A stretch of 64,000 nt of DNA from Clostridiales bacterium (GTDB lineage Bacteria > Bacillota > Clostridia > Oscillospirales > CAG-272), in contig JAJQCT010000010.1 in NCBI GenBank assembly GCA_021202555.1, forward strand, positions 1 to 64,000. The letters are read 5' to 3'. The notes below the pieces were generated by a model that saw only the letters and a list, made by a program, of their open reading frames with translations, made no database searches and was not told the DNA's origin. Positions 26,622-35,641 of this stretch are shown here, in pieces. Position 1 is the first letter of the stretch; every line of letters begins with the position of its first letter. A program made the translations under genes and the position numbers.

Positions 26622-26691
26622 CATTCGGACGCGGGGACGCATAAAATAAAAGTGCATTTCAAGTTATCAAAAACAAAGGAACGCACATTTT

Positions 26692-27531
26692 ATGAGAGAA
26701 ATAAGAAGCATATATATTTTCGAGGGGACGGACGCGCGTATGCGCCGCCTGTCCTCGGTTTTATCGGAAAAATTCAAAATAAAGCGCTCGTTCCCGCCGA
26801 GGAATGCGGACGCGGTAATTTTCCCGCTTCCGACGACGCGCGACGGCGAGACTGTTTCGGGGACGTTTCCCGCGATGAGGCTCTCCGACGCCGTAAGCCG
26901 CATACATTCATGCTCCGACGGCGCGCTTTTTATCACGGGAATGGCACCCGAGGGCTTTCGCGCCGAATGCGAAGGACTGTCGCACCCATGCCGCGACATA
27001 TACGATTCGGAAACATTTGCCGAGGAAAATGCAGCGATAACGGCTGAGGGCGCGCTTTTTTCTTACATGAAGGAGGGACGCGGAACGGTGCGCGGCAAGC
27101 GCGCGCTTATCACCGGCTTCGGGCGCGTCGCGAGGAATACCGCCGGGCTTTTCGCGTCCCTCGGCGCCGAGGTCACCGTCGCCGCACGGTCGGAGTCCGC
27201 GCTTTCCGAAGCGGCGGCGAACGGCTACGGCACAGCAAAGCTTTTCGACTGCGGCGAAAAGCTTTCGGCAATATCAAGGGCGGATTTGATTATAAACACG
27301 GTGCCGGCGCGGATTATATCGGGATATGAGCTGGCGGCGATAGAGGACGGCGCGGTCATAATCGAGCTTGCGTCCGCTCCGTACGGAATCGACCCCGCCG
27401 AGGCGGAAAAATACGGTCACACAGTCATCCGCCTGCCCTCGCTGCCCGCGTCATACGCGCCGCGCGAGGCGGCTGACATAATAAAAAACGAGGTTTTGCG
27501 GATTTTCGGCGAGCTTGGAGGCACGACATGA
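26692..27531 (+). CDS. dpaA: Dipicolinate synthase subunit A
   Basis: A 279-residue oxidoreductase subunit with a Rossmann fold in the C-terminal half (RALITGFGRVARNTAGLFASLGAEVTV, residues about 138-163). With DpaB it converts a dihydrodipicolinate-pathway intermediate to dipicolinic acid, the calcium-chelating solute of the spore core. AAAGGA lies upstream of the ATG. CATAAAATA at 26640-26648 resembles a SigK -10, but no matching -35 is seen. The stop overlaps the dpaB start (ATGA), so the subunits are coupled. Length is normal for clostridial DpaA. Confidence 0.88.
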   Translation: MREIRSIYIFEGTDARMRRLSSVLSEKFKIKRSFPPRNADAVIFPLPTTRDGETVSGTFPAMRLSDAVSRIHSCSDGALFITGMAPEGFRAECEGLSHPCRDIYDSETFAEENAAITAEGALFSYMKEGRGTVRGKRALITGFGRVARNTAGLFASLGAEVTVAARSESALSEAAANGYGTAKLFDCGEKLSAISRADLIINTVPARIISGYELAAIEDGAVIIELASAPYGIDPAEAEKYGHTVIRLPSLPASYAPREAADIIKNEVLRIFGELGGTT

Positions 27532-28085
27532 TAGGCTACGCGATGTGCGGCTCGTTCTGCACGCTTTCCGAATCGCTCGGCGTGCTTGAAGGGCTTTCCT
27601 CAAAATACGAGCTTTTGCCGATAATGAGCTATAACGCATCCTCGACAGACACGCGCTTCGGGCGCGCTGAGGATTTCATGCGCCGCGCGGAGGAGATATG
27701 CGGAAGGCGCGCCGTTCTGACGATAAAGGACGCGGAGCCGCTCGGACCGAAATGTCCGCTCGACGCGCTGATTGTATGTCCGTGTACGGGAAATACGCTT
27801 GCCAAAATCTCATGCGCCGTCACCGACACTCCCGTGACGATGGCTGTCAAGGCGCATATGCGAAACGCGGGAACGCTTTTGATTGCGCTCGCGTCAAACG
27901 ATGCGCTCGCGGCGAATTTATCGAACATCGGCGAGGTTCTCGGGCGCAAAAACGTCTATTTCGTGCCGATGAGACAGGATGATGTTGTGAAAAAGCCGCA
28001 TTCGCTCGTCGCGGATATGAGGCTTGTGCCGGACGCGCTGGCGGCAGCGCTTTCGGGACGTCAGCTCCGACCGCTCTTTATCTGA
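27528..28085 (+). CDS. dpaB: Dipicolinate synthase subunit B
   Basis: A 185-residue flavoprotein-fold subunit. The N-terminus IGYAMCGSFCTLSESLGVLEGL and the motif VCPCTGNTLAKIS are typical of SpoVFB. It acts with DpaA in the mother cell. It overlaps dpaA by four bases. Ends in RQLRPLFI. Together with spoVB upstream this defines a cortex/DPA cluster. Confidence 0.9.
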   Translation: MIGYAMCGSFCTLSESLGVLEGLSSKYELLPIMSYNASSTDTRFGRAEDFMRRAEEICGRRAVLTIKDAEPLGPKCPLDALIVCPCTGNTLAKISCAVTDTPVTMAVKAHMRNAGTLLIALASNDALAANLSNIGEVLGRKNVYFVPMRQDDVVKKPHSLVADMRLVPDALAAALSGRQLRPLFI

Positions 28086-28178
28086 AAGGTCGGCATGATT
28101 CAAATATTTTCATCGAAAAAACGGGGAATTTCGCGGGAAACTAATTTCACAAGCAATGAATCCTACAGGTAATGTAAA

Positions 28179-29069
28179 ATGAGAAAATTTCCCGCGATCC
28201 CCGCAGTTTTATATTTTATAATCATGTCAGCGTCGATTTTCTGGGGCTTTTTTTCGTCAATCGAGGCAAAAAACGCATACGCGGACGCCGCCGCCGAAAG
28301 GGAGGGCTGCGCTTTTGAGGCGTATCTTTCCTTTTCGGAATATATCGAGGTGATGGACGACGCCTCAGGCGAGAGGCTTTCCGCGCTTGCGATGTGCGCG
28401 GACGACGCGCTTTCGCGCTGCGAGCTTTTTTCGGGCGGCGAGCCTCACAAGTCCCTTCACCGCTTTCTTTCGGAATTTATCCGCGGCGCCGCACCCGCGG
28501 GAGGCATCTCCCCCACTGTGATTTACTCGGCGCTCCTCGCCGCGGGCGGCGGCAGCTCGCCCGAGACGGCGCTCGCCTCGGCGGAGGGAGCGGTGGAGCT
28601 TTTGATTTCCCCGTGTGATGACGCGGCATTCCAAAGATCGGACAGGCACAGCTCGCTTCTTTCAAATCTCTCTGAGGTGAGTGAGGCGGAGGCGCATAAA
28701 ATTGCGGCGCAATATGCCGGCGTCGGCGCGAAGCTCACACTCGCTGACGAGGACAGCGGGGTATACACATACGTCTGCGGCAACATTGTAATCGAGATAA
28801 CAAGGCGCGGCGGCAGACTCTATAGGCTTTATAAATTCTGTCTCGGGGACGCCGACGGTGACGGTGAGGGAACGACGCTCTCGGCGGCGCGCGAAATGCT
28901 GCGCCGCGCTGGATTTTCGTCGCCCGACAGCCGTCCGCTCTCTCTTTCCGCGTCTGACGCGAAATACGACGTTTACGACTCGGGCGGTGTCACGCTGCGC
29001 GTCTCAAAGGAGAAAAATCGCTGTCTTGTCTTTGACGCCGCGGGATATTACGGCGAATATTCCGAATGA
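28179..29069 (+). CDS. Putative YpeB/PepSY-like membrane-anchored protein
   Basis: A 296-residue protein with an N-terminal membrane helix (residues 7-25) and a mostly extracytoplasmic remainder. SEAEAHKIAAQYAG near residue 167 and the C-terminal LSAAREMLRRAGF segment resemble PepSY/YpeB repeats, which in YpeB help localise the germination protein SleB. The protein is shorter than YpeB (about 450) and I see no sleB neighbour, so this is a weak family assignment. It lies 93 bases after dpaB. A spore role is inferred from the neighbours. No strong Shine-Dalgarno (ACAGGTAAT). Confidence 0.4.
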   Translation: MRKFPAIPAVLYFIIMSASIFWGFFSSIEAKNAYADAAAEREGCAFEAYLSFSEYIEVMDDASGERLSALAMCADDALSRCELFSGGEPHKSLHRFLSEFIRGAAPAGGISPTVIYSALLAAGGGSSPETALASAEGAVELLISPCDDAAFQRSDRHSSLLSNLSEVSEAEAHKIAAQYAGVGAKLTLADEDSGVYTYVCGNIVIEITRRGGRLYRLYKFCLGDADGDGEGTTLSAAREMLRRAGFSSPDSRPLSLSASDAKYDVYDSGGVTLRVSKEKNRCLVFDAAGYYGEYSE

Positions 29070-29123
29070 GGGGCGCGTGTCCTTTATCAAAACTGCCGTT
29101 TCGTTATGAAGCAGAGCTTCATG

Positions 29124-29150
29124 ACGGAATGGCTTTTCTTCATTGAACGC
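29124..29150. repeat. Solitary hairpin upstream of the DUF1385 promoter
   Basis: ATGAAGC-aga-GCTTCAT flanked by partly matching bases (around TTCGTT / GACGG). It resembles the B hairpins of the intergenic arrays (AAGC/GCTT next to a 3-base loop) but lacks their linkers. Confidence 0.4.
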
Positions 29151-29221
29151 GCCGCAGGGCGCGCAGGGTGATGAATCTCTGATTTTTCTTTGAATGTTTT
29201 GTCGATGCGCTTCAAATAAAT

Positions 29222-29250
29222 TTGCATTTCTGCGATTTTTATGATACAAT
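29222..29250 (+). promoter_or_regulatory. SigA promoter of the DUF1385-prmC operon
   Basis: TTGCAT (29222-29227), 17-base spacer, TACAAT (29245-29250) preceded by TGA (extended -10). It lies about 80 bases before the DUF1385 start. Confidence 0.7.
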
Positions 29251-29328
29251 GTATATGGAGTATTATTGCCGCGACGATAACGATTGTTTCGGAGCGCATA
29301 TTCAATATTTTTCAAAGGGGAGGAAATA

Positions 29329-30396
29329 ATGCCGAAAGAGATGTCAAAGGACAGGAAAACAAAGGAGAAGAATCCGCGCATGGGGCGCGTTGGTGGAGAA
29401 GCTCTTCTTGAGGGCGTAATGATGCGCTGCGGCGAGAGGATAGCAATATCCGTGCGCGCCGAGGACGGCTCGATAAACACAAAGGAAAGCACATATGTGT
29501 CGCTTCGGAAGCGCCACAAAATCTGCAATATACCTATAATCCGCGGCTGCATCAGCTATATCGAGTCGATGAAGCTGTCGTTTTCGTCGCTCGACACCTC
29601 GACGGAGCTGTTGGGGCTTGACGAGGAGCTTGAGGAATCGAAAGCGGAAAAGTGGCTGCGCAATAAATTCGGCAAGGGGCTGATGGACGTCGTGATGGTA
29701 ATCGGCGTAATTCTGGGGCTTGCGCTCGGAATCGGTCTTTTCGCGCTTTTGCCGACGTATCTTGCAAACGTCATAAAAAACGCCGCGGGCATGGAGCATG
29801 GCTGGTTTGTAAGCCTCACGGCGGGAGTTGTGCGAATCGTTCTTTTTGTGCTTTATATGTGGCTCGTCTCGCTTATGAGCGATATTCGCCGCACATTTGA
29901 ATATCACGGCGCCGAGCATAAGTCAATCGCCTGCTACGAGTCGGGGATGGAGCTTACGCCCGAAAACGCAAAAACCTGCACCCGCTTTCATCCGAGGTGC
30001 GGCACAAGCTTCATTTTCGTAATTCTGATACTCTCGATTTTAATTTACTCAGTAGTTCCCAGCACATGGGCTTGGTATTTCCAGTCGCTCTGCAAGCTCG
30101 CGCTTCTGCCGCTCGTCATGGGGATAAGCTACGAATATCTCATGTACGCGGGCAAGCACGATAATCTTCTGACTAAAATCTGCTCGGCGCCGGGGCTTTG
30201 GATGCAGCGTATAACGACGCGCGAGCCTGACCTTGAAGAACTGGCGGTTGCAATAACGTCGCTCAAGCTCTCGATGCCGGATGAATTTCCCGATTTTGAC
30301 CCGATGACGTACAGTCTCAAAAAGGACGCCGACACAAAAGGCGACGCAAATGAACGCGACGACGGCGGGCTTTCTCCCGAGGGCGGCAACGCTTGA
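29329..30396 (+). CDS. DUF1385 family membrane protein
   Basis: A 355-residue protein of the DUF1385 family, opening with GGEALLEGVMMRCGERIAISVR. Helices lie near residues 120-145, 165-190, 220-245 and 250-270. YHGAEHKSIACYESG and CTRFHPRCGTSFIF hold the family's conserved His and Cys, which could bind a metal. ATG at 29329 has GGGGAGG upstream; the frame is open to 29284 without support. DUF1385 is usually next to prmC/prfA in Firmicutes, as here with prmC. Its biochemical function is unknown. Confidence 0.85.
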   Translation: MPKEMSKDRKTKEKNPRMGRVGGEALLEGVMMRCGERIAISVRAEDGSINTKESTYVSLRKRHKICNIPIIRGCISYIESMKLSFSSLDTSTELLGLDEELEESKAEKWLRNKFGKGLMDVVMVIGVILGLALGIGLFALLPTYLANVIKNAAGMEHGWFVSLTAGVVRIVLFVLYMWLVSLMSDIRRTFEYHGAEHKSIACYESGMELTPENAKTCTRFHPRCGTSFIFVILILSILIYSVVPSTWAWYFQSLCKLALLPLVMGISYEYLMYAGKHDNLLTKICSAPGLWMQRITTREPDLEELAVAITSLKLSMPDEFPDFDPMTYSLKKDADTKGDANERDDGGLSPEGGNA

Positions 30397-31223
30397 CGCT
30401 TCGCGGGCTTGAATCAGTGCTTTCGGCGGCGGGAGTTCCCGAGCCGAAAAACGACCTGCTTATTCTGGCAGGGCTTGCGTCGGGAATGTCCTTCGCGTCG
30501 CTTCTCGCGCGGTATGACGAGGACCTTTCTGCGGCTGCATGGTATTCGGAGCTTGAAGCTCTGATTTCGCGGCGCGAAAAGCGCGAGCCGCTTCAATATA
30601 TCGTGGGACAGGCTGATTTTTACGGCGAGACCTACAGGGTAACGCCCGACACGCTCATTCCCCGACCCGACACGGAAACGCTCGTCGATTATGCGCTCAC
30701 GCGCCTGCGTGACGGGTGCCGCGCAGCGGATTTATGCTGCGGCTCGGGAATTATCGGCATCGCAATTTGCAAAAAAGCCGACGTTTTATGCGATTCTCTC
30801 GATATATCGCCAAAGGCGCTCGCGGTCGCGCAGGAAAACGCAAAAGCACTCGGAGTTTGCGAAAGGATGACGTTTCGCTTGGGCGATGTTTTTCTCGGCG
30901 AGGGGCTTTCGGGACAGTACGACATGATTCTGTCAAATCCGCCGTATATAAAATCGGGGGAGCTTCCCTCACTCGCGCCCGAGCTTTCATATGAGCCGGA
31001 AATCGCGCTTGACGGCGGAGGCGACGGACTTGATTTTTACCGAGCGCTGCTTGACGGATATGAAAAAAATCTTTCAAAAAGCGGCGAGTTTGTATTTGAA
31101 ATCGGGTACGACGAATCAAATGAAATCGGAAAAATCGCGTGCGAGCGCGGCTTTGAATGCCGTATACTGCGGGATTTGTCAAAAAATCCGCGTGCGGCGG
31201 TCATAAAACGTCGTTCTGACTAA
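30393..31223 (+). CDS. prmC: Release factor glutamine methyltransferase
   Basis: A 276-residue SAM-dependent methyltransferase that methylates the GGQ glutamine of peptide-chain release factors. The catalytic NPPY motif is at residues 182-185, and the SAM loop (AADLCCGSGIIGIAI) is near 111-125; the N-terminal helical domain is complete. Translation starts at TTG 30393, which overlaps the DUF1385 stop in TTGA; GAGGGCGG lies upstream. prfA, usually adjacent, is absent. The ending KRRSD is normal. Confidence 0.9.
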   Translation: MTLRGLESVLSAAGVPEPKNDLLILAGLASGMSFASLLARYDEDLSAAAWYSELEALISRREKREPLQYIVGQADFYGETYRVTPDTLIPRPDTETLVDYALTRLRDGCRAADLCCGSGIIGIAICKKADVLCDSLDISPKALAVAQENAKALGVCERMTFRLGDVFLGEGLSGQYDMILSNPPYIKSGELPSLAPELSYEPEIALDGGGDGLDFYRALLDGYEKNLSKSGEFVFEIGYDESNEIGKIACERGFECRILRDLSKNPRAAVIKRRSD

Positions 31224-31305
31224 CGTCAAAATGACGTCGGTCATTCTGACGCAGAACAATAACCAACGTATAAACAAACACATCTTCACGGAGGGCTGAT
31301 AATAT

Positions 31306-32898
31306 ATGAAAATTGAGATTTACGACACAACACTGCGCGACGGCGCGCAGGGCGCGGGAATTGATTTCACCGACGACAACAGAATATCGATAATTCACGC
31401 GCTCGACGACCTCGGTGTAACATATATAGAGGCGGGCAATATCGCGTCGGCGTCGGACGCGGCGTTTTTCGCGCACTGCGACGAGGTTAAGCTCAAAAAT
31501 TCGCAGCTTGTCGTATTCTGCTCGACAAGACACGCGAAAAAAAGTGTCGAGGACGACGCGGGACTTGCCGCAATAGCGAAATCTCCCGTCGAAAACGTCG
31601 CGATTTTCGGAAAGTGCTGGGAATATCAGGTCACAACCGTTCTCGGCACAACGACTGAGGAAAACTATAAAATGATACGCGAGTCGATAGAATACCTCAA
31701 GCGCGCGGGAAAGCGCGTATTCTTCGACGCGGAGCATTTCTTCGACGGATTTTCTGACAGTCCGGATTTCGCGATAAGCGTACTTGAAACGGCGCTCGAC
31801 GCGGGCGCGGATTACTTAGTGCTGTGCGACACAAACGGCGGAATGATGCCGCAGGCGATAGGCGTCGCGGTATCGACGGTGAAAAAGCGCCTGCCGTCGG
31901 CGAAAATATCGATACACTGCCACAACGACCTCGGAATGGCAGTCGCAGGCTCCGCCGAAGCGGTGCTTTCAGGCGCCGTGCAGGTGCAGTGCACAATGTG
32001 CGGAATCGGCGAGCGGTGCGGCAACTGCAATCTCACCACGATTTTGCCGCTGCTTCAGCTCAAGCTCGGATATTCGTGCATAACGCCCGAGCAGCTCAAA
32101 ATGCTCACAAAAACGGCGCGCTACATCATGGAATCGGCGAATCTCTCATTTGACGAGCATGAGCCGTTCGTCGGCGGATACGCATTCACGCATAAGGCGG
32201 GAATGCACATCGACGGCGTTCGCAAAAAGCCCCGCACATTCGAGCATATAAGCCCCGAGCTTGTGGGAAACGCCGACAATCTTCTGATTTCTAGCATGGC
32301 GGGGCGGAGCGCTTACCGCGCCGCGCTTTCAAGAATCGCGCCCGAGCTTAATATTGTGGGCGACGACGAAAAGCTGTCGGCTGTAATCGCGAGAATCAAG
32401 GAATATGAGGCGAAGGGCTTTCAGTTTGAAAGCGCAGAGGCGTCAATGTACCTCATCATGCTTGAGGCGCTCGGAATGAACTGCCATTCGTTCGACCTTC
32501 TCACCTTCCGCGTCATGATAAGCGAGCCTCTTTCGATTAACCCGAATTCAAAGACTTCGGCTCTCATCAAGGTGTCGATTCCGAACGGCGACGGGGAGAC
32601 TGTCGAGGAAATTACGGCGGGCGAGGGCGACGGACCCGTAAACGCACTCGACGTGGCTCTGCGCCGCGCGCTTTCGGGATTTTATCCGAAGCTTTCGGGA
32701 ATGTGGCTCTCCGACTTCAAGGTGCGTGTGCTTGATTCGAGCAACACAACCGCGTCCTCCGTCAGAGTTTACATAGAAAGCACGGACGGCGTGTCGCTCT
32801 GGCGCACGGTCGGCGTGTCTGTAGACATCGTTGACGCGAGCTGGCAGGCGCTGCGCGACTCGATTGACTATTACCTTTTGAAGGGAGCAAATCTGTAA
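31306..32898 (+). CDS. cimA: (R)-citramalate synthase
   Basis: A 530-residue enzyme of the LeuA/HMGL-like family that condenses acetyl-CoA and pyruvate to citramalate, the first step of threonine-independent isoleucine synthesis. The TIM barrel begins YDTTLRDGAQGAGI; SIHCHNDLGMAV carries the metal-binding histidines; a C-terminal LeuA-type regulatory domain (about 390-530) likely binds isoleucine. Citramalate synthase is favoured over isopropylmalate synthase by the DGAQGAG start and length. GGAGGG lies before the ATG. The 82-base gap to prmC has only small inverted repeats (GTCAAAATGAC); I see no T-box. Confidence 0.88.
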   Translation: MKIEIYDTTLRDGAQGAGIDFTDDNRISIIHALDDLGVTYIEAGNIASASDAAFFAHCDEVKLKNSQLVVFCSTRHAKKSVEDDAGLAAIAKSPVENVAIFGKCWEYQVTTVLGTTTEENYKMIRESIEYLKRAGKRVFFDAEHFFDGFSDSPDFAISVLETALDAGADYLVLCDTNGGMMPQAIGVAVSTVKKRLPSAKISIHCHNDLGMAVAGSAEAVLSGAVQVQCTMCGIGERCGNCNLTTILPLLQLKLGYSCITPEQLKMLTKTARYIMESANLSFDEHEPFVGGYAFTHKAGMHIDGVRKKPRTFEHISPELVGNADNLLISSMAGRSAYRAALSRIAPELNIVGDDEKLSAVIARIKEYEAKGFQFESAEASMYLIMLEALGMNCHSFDLLTFRVMISEPLSINPNSKTSALIKVSIPNGDGETVEEITAGEGDGPVNALDVALRRALSGFYPKLSGMWLSDFKVRVLDSSNTTASSVRVYIESTDGVSLWRTVGVSVDIVDASWQALRDSIDYYLLKGANL

Positions 32899-32973
32899 CC
32901 GCAAAAGCGCCTCACTTTTGATTCAGAGGCGGATGGGTGCGGAACAAATCAATTCCGAAGGGGAATTAAAATC

Positions 32974-34044
32974 ATGAAAAAAAACGTACTTTGTCTTTTC
33001 GGCGGGCGGTCTGGCGAATATAAGGTTTCGCTTCGCTCCGCCGAGAGCGTACTTAAAAATATCGACCGTGAAAAATATAACGTCCTCACAGCGGGAATAA
33101 CGCGCGACGGGACGTGGTATCTTTACAGCGGCGGCACGGACGACATCGTGTCCGACACTTGGCACACGAAATCCGATAATCTTCGCCGGATTCTGCTCGA
33201 CCCATCGCATTCGTGCGGCGGATATTACATCATGGACGGCGGCGCGCTCACGCCGCTCTCGGTTGATGTAATATTCCCCGTCATGCACGGGCAGTATTCG
33301 GAGGACGGAACGCTTCAGGGAATGCTCTCGCTTGCGGGAATCCCGTATGTCGGCAGCGGCTGCGGCGCTTCCGCCGACTGCATGAACAAATCCGTGACAA
33401 AAGCGGTGCTTTCGGGCTATGACGTGCCGATGGCAAAATCCATCGTCCTCAGAGCGAGCGATTTTGAGGGCGGCACTGCGGCGGAAAAAATCGAGAAATT
33501 TTTCGGGAATTACCCCGTATTCATAAAGCCCTCATCGTCAGGCTCCTCTCTCGGCGCGTCGCGCGCGGACGACAGGGCGGGTCTTGACCGCGCGCTTGCG
33601 CTCGCGTTCGGCGTTGATTCGACGGTTCTTGCAGAGGAGTGCATTGTCGGGCGCGAGGTCGAAATCGCGGCGCTCGAGACGGCAGGGGGCGAGATTTTCT
33701 TTTCATGCTGCGGTGAGATTGACCCGGGCGACGGCTTTTACGATTACGACACCAAATACGAAAACGACAACGCGAGCTATTTTATCCCCGCGCGGATAAG
33801 CGAGAAAACATACGCGCGCATAAAGGAGGTTGCGGGAACTGTGTTCTCTGCCCTCTCGTGCCGCGGCTTTGCGAGAATAGACTTTTTCGTAGTCGGCATG
33901 GGAGAGGACGAGCGCGTGATTTTCAACGAAATCAACACGCTTCCTGGCTTCACCTCGATAAGTATGTATCCGCAGCTCATGGAAAAATCGGGAATCGGCT
34001 ACACGGAGCTTATCTCGCGCCTTCTCGAGGGCGCGGGCGAATGA
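32974..34044 (+). CDS. ddl: D-alanine--D-alanine ligase
   Basis: A 356-residue ATP-grasp ligase that makes the D-Ala-D-Ala dipeptide of peptidoglycan. It starts with LFGGRSGEYKVSLRSAESV, has KPSSSGSSLGASRADD for ATP binding, and the omega-loop region DYDTKYENDNASYFIPA with the tyrosine typical of D-Ala (not D-Lac) ligases, then NEINTLPGFTSISMYP. GAAGGGG precedes the ATG. It shares strand with pfkA, which follows after 57 bases. Confidence 0.93.
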   Translation: MKKNVLCLFGGRSGEYKVSLRSAESVLKNIDREKYNVLTAGITRDGTWYLYSGGTDDIVSDTWHTKSDNLRRILLDPSHSCGGYYIMDGGALTPLSVDVIFPVMHGQYSEDGTLQGMLSLAGIPYVGSGCGASADCMNKSVTKAVLSGYDVPMAKSIVLRASDFEGGTAAEKIEKFFGNYPVFIKPSSSGSSLGASRADDRAGLDRALALAFGVDSTVLAEECIVGREVEIAALETAGGEIFFSCCGEIDPGDGFYDYDTKYENDNASYFIPARISEKTYARIKEVAGTVFSALSCRGFARIDFFVVGMGEDERVIFNEINTLPGFTSISMYPQLMEKSGIGYTELISRLLEGAGE

Positions 34045-34101
34045 ACGGCGGCTGGAAAATTCAAAACGGGATTATATTTTGAAAAATAAAGGAGACGAAT
34101 C

Positions 34102-35163
34102 ATGTCGGAATTCAAAAGAATCGGAGTGCTTACCTCGGGAGGCGATTCTCCCGGAATGAACGCAGCCGTTCGTGCGGTCGTGCGTTCGGCAATCGAGCGC
34201 GGAGTTGAGGTATACGGAATTTACAAGGGATATCGCGGGCTTATCGACAACGAAATGAAGAAATTTTCGTACCGTGACGTGTCGGGGTGCCTTGAAAAGG
34301 GCGGAACAATCCTTTATTCCGACCGCTGCCATCGTTTCCGCTCGCTCGAAGGGCAGCAGCAGGCGGCTAAAACGTGCCGCGACAACGGAATCGACGGAGT
34401 TGTCGTCATCGGCGGAGACGGTACGTTCCGCGGAGGCGTCGATCTGACGGCGCAGGGAATCAACACGATAGGAATCCCCGGCACAATCGACAACGACATC
34501 ACCTCGACGGATTACACAATAGGCTTCGATACAGCCGTCAACACGTCAATTTCAATGGTAGACCGTCTGCGCGACACGTGCGAATCTCACGCGAGGGCTA
34601 ACGTCGTCGAGGTCATGGGACGCGACGCGGGCGACATCGCGCTTGAGGTAGGAATCTCATGCGGCGCCATCGCAATAGCGATAAAGGAAATCGATTTTGA
34701 CGAGGAGGCGTTCATAAACAAAATCGCCGACGGCGTGAAGGACGGCAAGCGCCACTTCATCGTAATCGTATCGGAGGGTCTCGGCGATTATTCGGAAAAG
34801 CTTGCAAAGCTCATACCCGAGAAAACGGGCGTTGAAACGCGCTTCGCGCGTCTCGCTCACGTCGTGCGCGGAGGCGCGCCGACGCTGCGCGACCGTATGC
34901 TCGCCACACGTATGGGCGACAAAGCCGTGCAGTGCCTGCTTGAGGGCGAGGCGAATCTTGTCATGTGCGAGCGCAACGGCGAGATTACGCCGATGGACAT
35001 TACATACGCGCTCAAGCTCGACCGTATGTACAAGGGCAAGCTCACCGAGGGCGAGCTTCGCGGATATTCGCTTGCCGACATATCGGAAATGCGGCATATG
35101 TGCCATGAAAAGCGCGAGGCGATAAAATACAAATACGACCTTGCCGACAGGCTTTCAAAATAA
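34102..35163 (+). CDS. pfkA: ATP-dependent 6-phosphofructokinase
   Basis: A 353-residue glycolytic kinase phosphorylating fructose-6-phosphate. GGDSPGMNAAVRAVVRSA and GGDGTFRGGVDL form the ATP site, and PGTIDNDITSTDYTIGFDTA contains the catalytic Asp. GGDGT followed by RGG fits the ATP-using (not PPi-using) group. Slightly longer than E. coli PfkA owing to a C-terminal extension after ELRGYSLADI. AAGGAGA precedes the ATG. A terminator follows directly. Confidence 0.93.
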   Translation: MSEFKRIGVLTSGGDSPGMNAAVRAVVRSAIERGVEVYGIYKGYRGLIDNEMKKFSYRDVSGCLEKGGTILYSDRCHRFRSLEGQQQAAKTCRDNGIDGVVVIGGDGTFRGGVDLTAQGINTIGIPGTIDNDITSTDYTIGFDTAVNTSISMVDRLRDTCESHARANVVEVMGRDAGDIALEVGISCGAIAIAIKEIDFDEEAFINKIADGVKDGKRHFIVIVSEGLGDYSEKLAKLIPEKTGVETRFARLAHVVRGGAPTLRDRMLATRMGDKAVQCLLEGEANLVMCERNGEITPMDITYALKLDRMYKGKLTEGELRGYSLADISEMRHMCHEKREAIKYKYDLADRLSK

Positions 35164-35173
35164 AAAAGCGCAG

Positions 35174-35204
35174 CAAAACGCCGCCGGAATCCGGCGGCGT
35201 TTTG
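35174..35204. terminator. Rho-independent terminator after pfkA
   Basis: Arms CAAAACGCCGCCGG / CCGGCGGCGTTTTG with a 3-base loop. The A-tract and T-tract make it usable from both directions; tRNA-Glu is transcribed toward it from the other side. Confidence 0.9.
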
Positions 35205-35239
35205 CCACATTAAGGAGTGTATCACCAAAAAAAGTTTTA

Positions 35240-35311
35240 TGACCCGTACGGGAATCGAACCCATGTTTGCGCCGTGAGAGGGCGCCGTCTTAGCCGCTTG
35301 ACCAACGGGCC
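35240..35311 (-). tRNA. tRNA-Glu (anticodon CTC)
   Basis: A 72-base tRNA read on the minus strand: acceptor GGCCCGT/ACGGGTC (with one G-T pair), D arm, anticodon stem GCGCC/GGCGC with loop CTCTCAC (anticodon CTC at 34-36, decoding GAG), T arm ATGGG-TTCGATT-CCCGT, discriminator A. No CCA is encoded. ACTTTTTTT follows the 3' end as a terminator-like tract. The 5' end abuts hairpin array 2, so a promoter at 35543-35571 would give a leader of about 220 bases to be removed by RNase P. Confidence 0.9.
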
Positions 35312-35322
35312 TTATTCAATGC

Positions 35323-35548
35323 ATTACAGAATGAAGCTGCGATTCATCAATCAAATTCGCACTGTGCCGCAAATAATTTTATTGAATCTGTGATTTAATA
35401 AAATTATTTGACAAGCTGACGTGCGAAGCTTTGCTTCACCAATCAATTCGCACTGTGCCGTGAATATTGAAGCCGAAATCTATGATGAGGATTCAATATT
35501 CATTGCATTACAGAATGAATCTGTGATTCATTCTGTAATGTTATTATA
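35323..35548. repeat. Hairpin array 2, upstream of tRNA-Glu
   Basis: Contains a partial B module (35330-35350), linker GCACTGTGCCG at 35359-35369, hairpin A with arms CAAATAATTTTATT / AATAAAATTATTTG (35370-35410), a decayed B module (35418-35443), the linker again at 35450, hairpin A with arms TGAATATTGAA / TTCAATATTCA (35461-35502), and hairpin B with arms ATTACAGAATGAAT / ATTCATTCTGTAAT (35507-35540). It ends TTATTATACCA. Nothing else is seen in the 330-base gap between the tRNA and metH. Confidence 0.8.
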
Positions 35549-35571
35549 CCACATATTTTTTCGGATTGCAA
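35543..35571 (-). promoter_or_regulatory. SigA promoter reading through array 2 toward tRNA-Glu
   Basis: Minus-strand TTGCAA (35566-35571), 17-base spacer, TATAAT (35543-35548) with extended TGG. Confidence 0.7.
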
Positions 35572-35641
35572 GCGTTTTTCAAAAAAACTTCGCGTTTTCA
35601 TGAGATTTTTTTCGCGCGCGGGCAAGCCGCGCGCGAAAAAA

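Noticed and set aside
26640-26648. SigK promoter for dpaA
   Set aside because: CATAAAATA fits the -10, but no AC-containing -35 is present at the proper distance.
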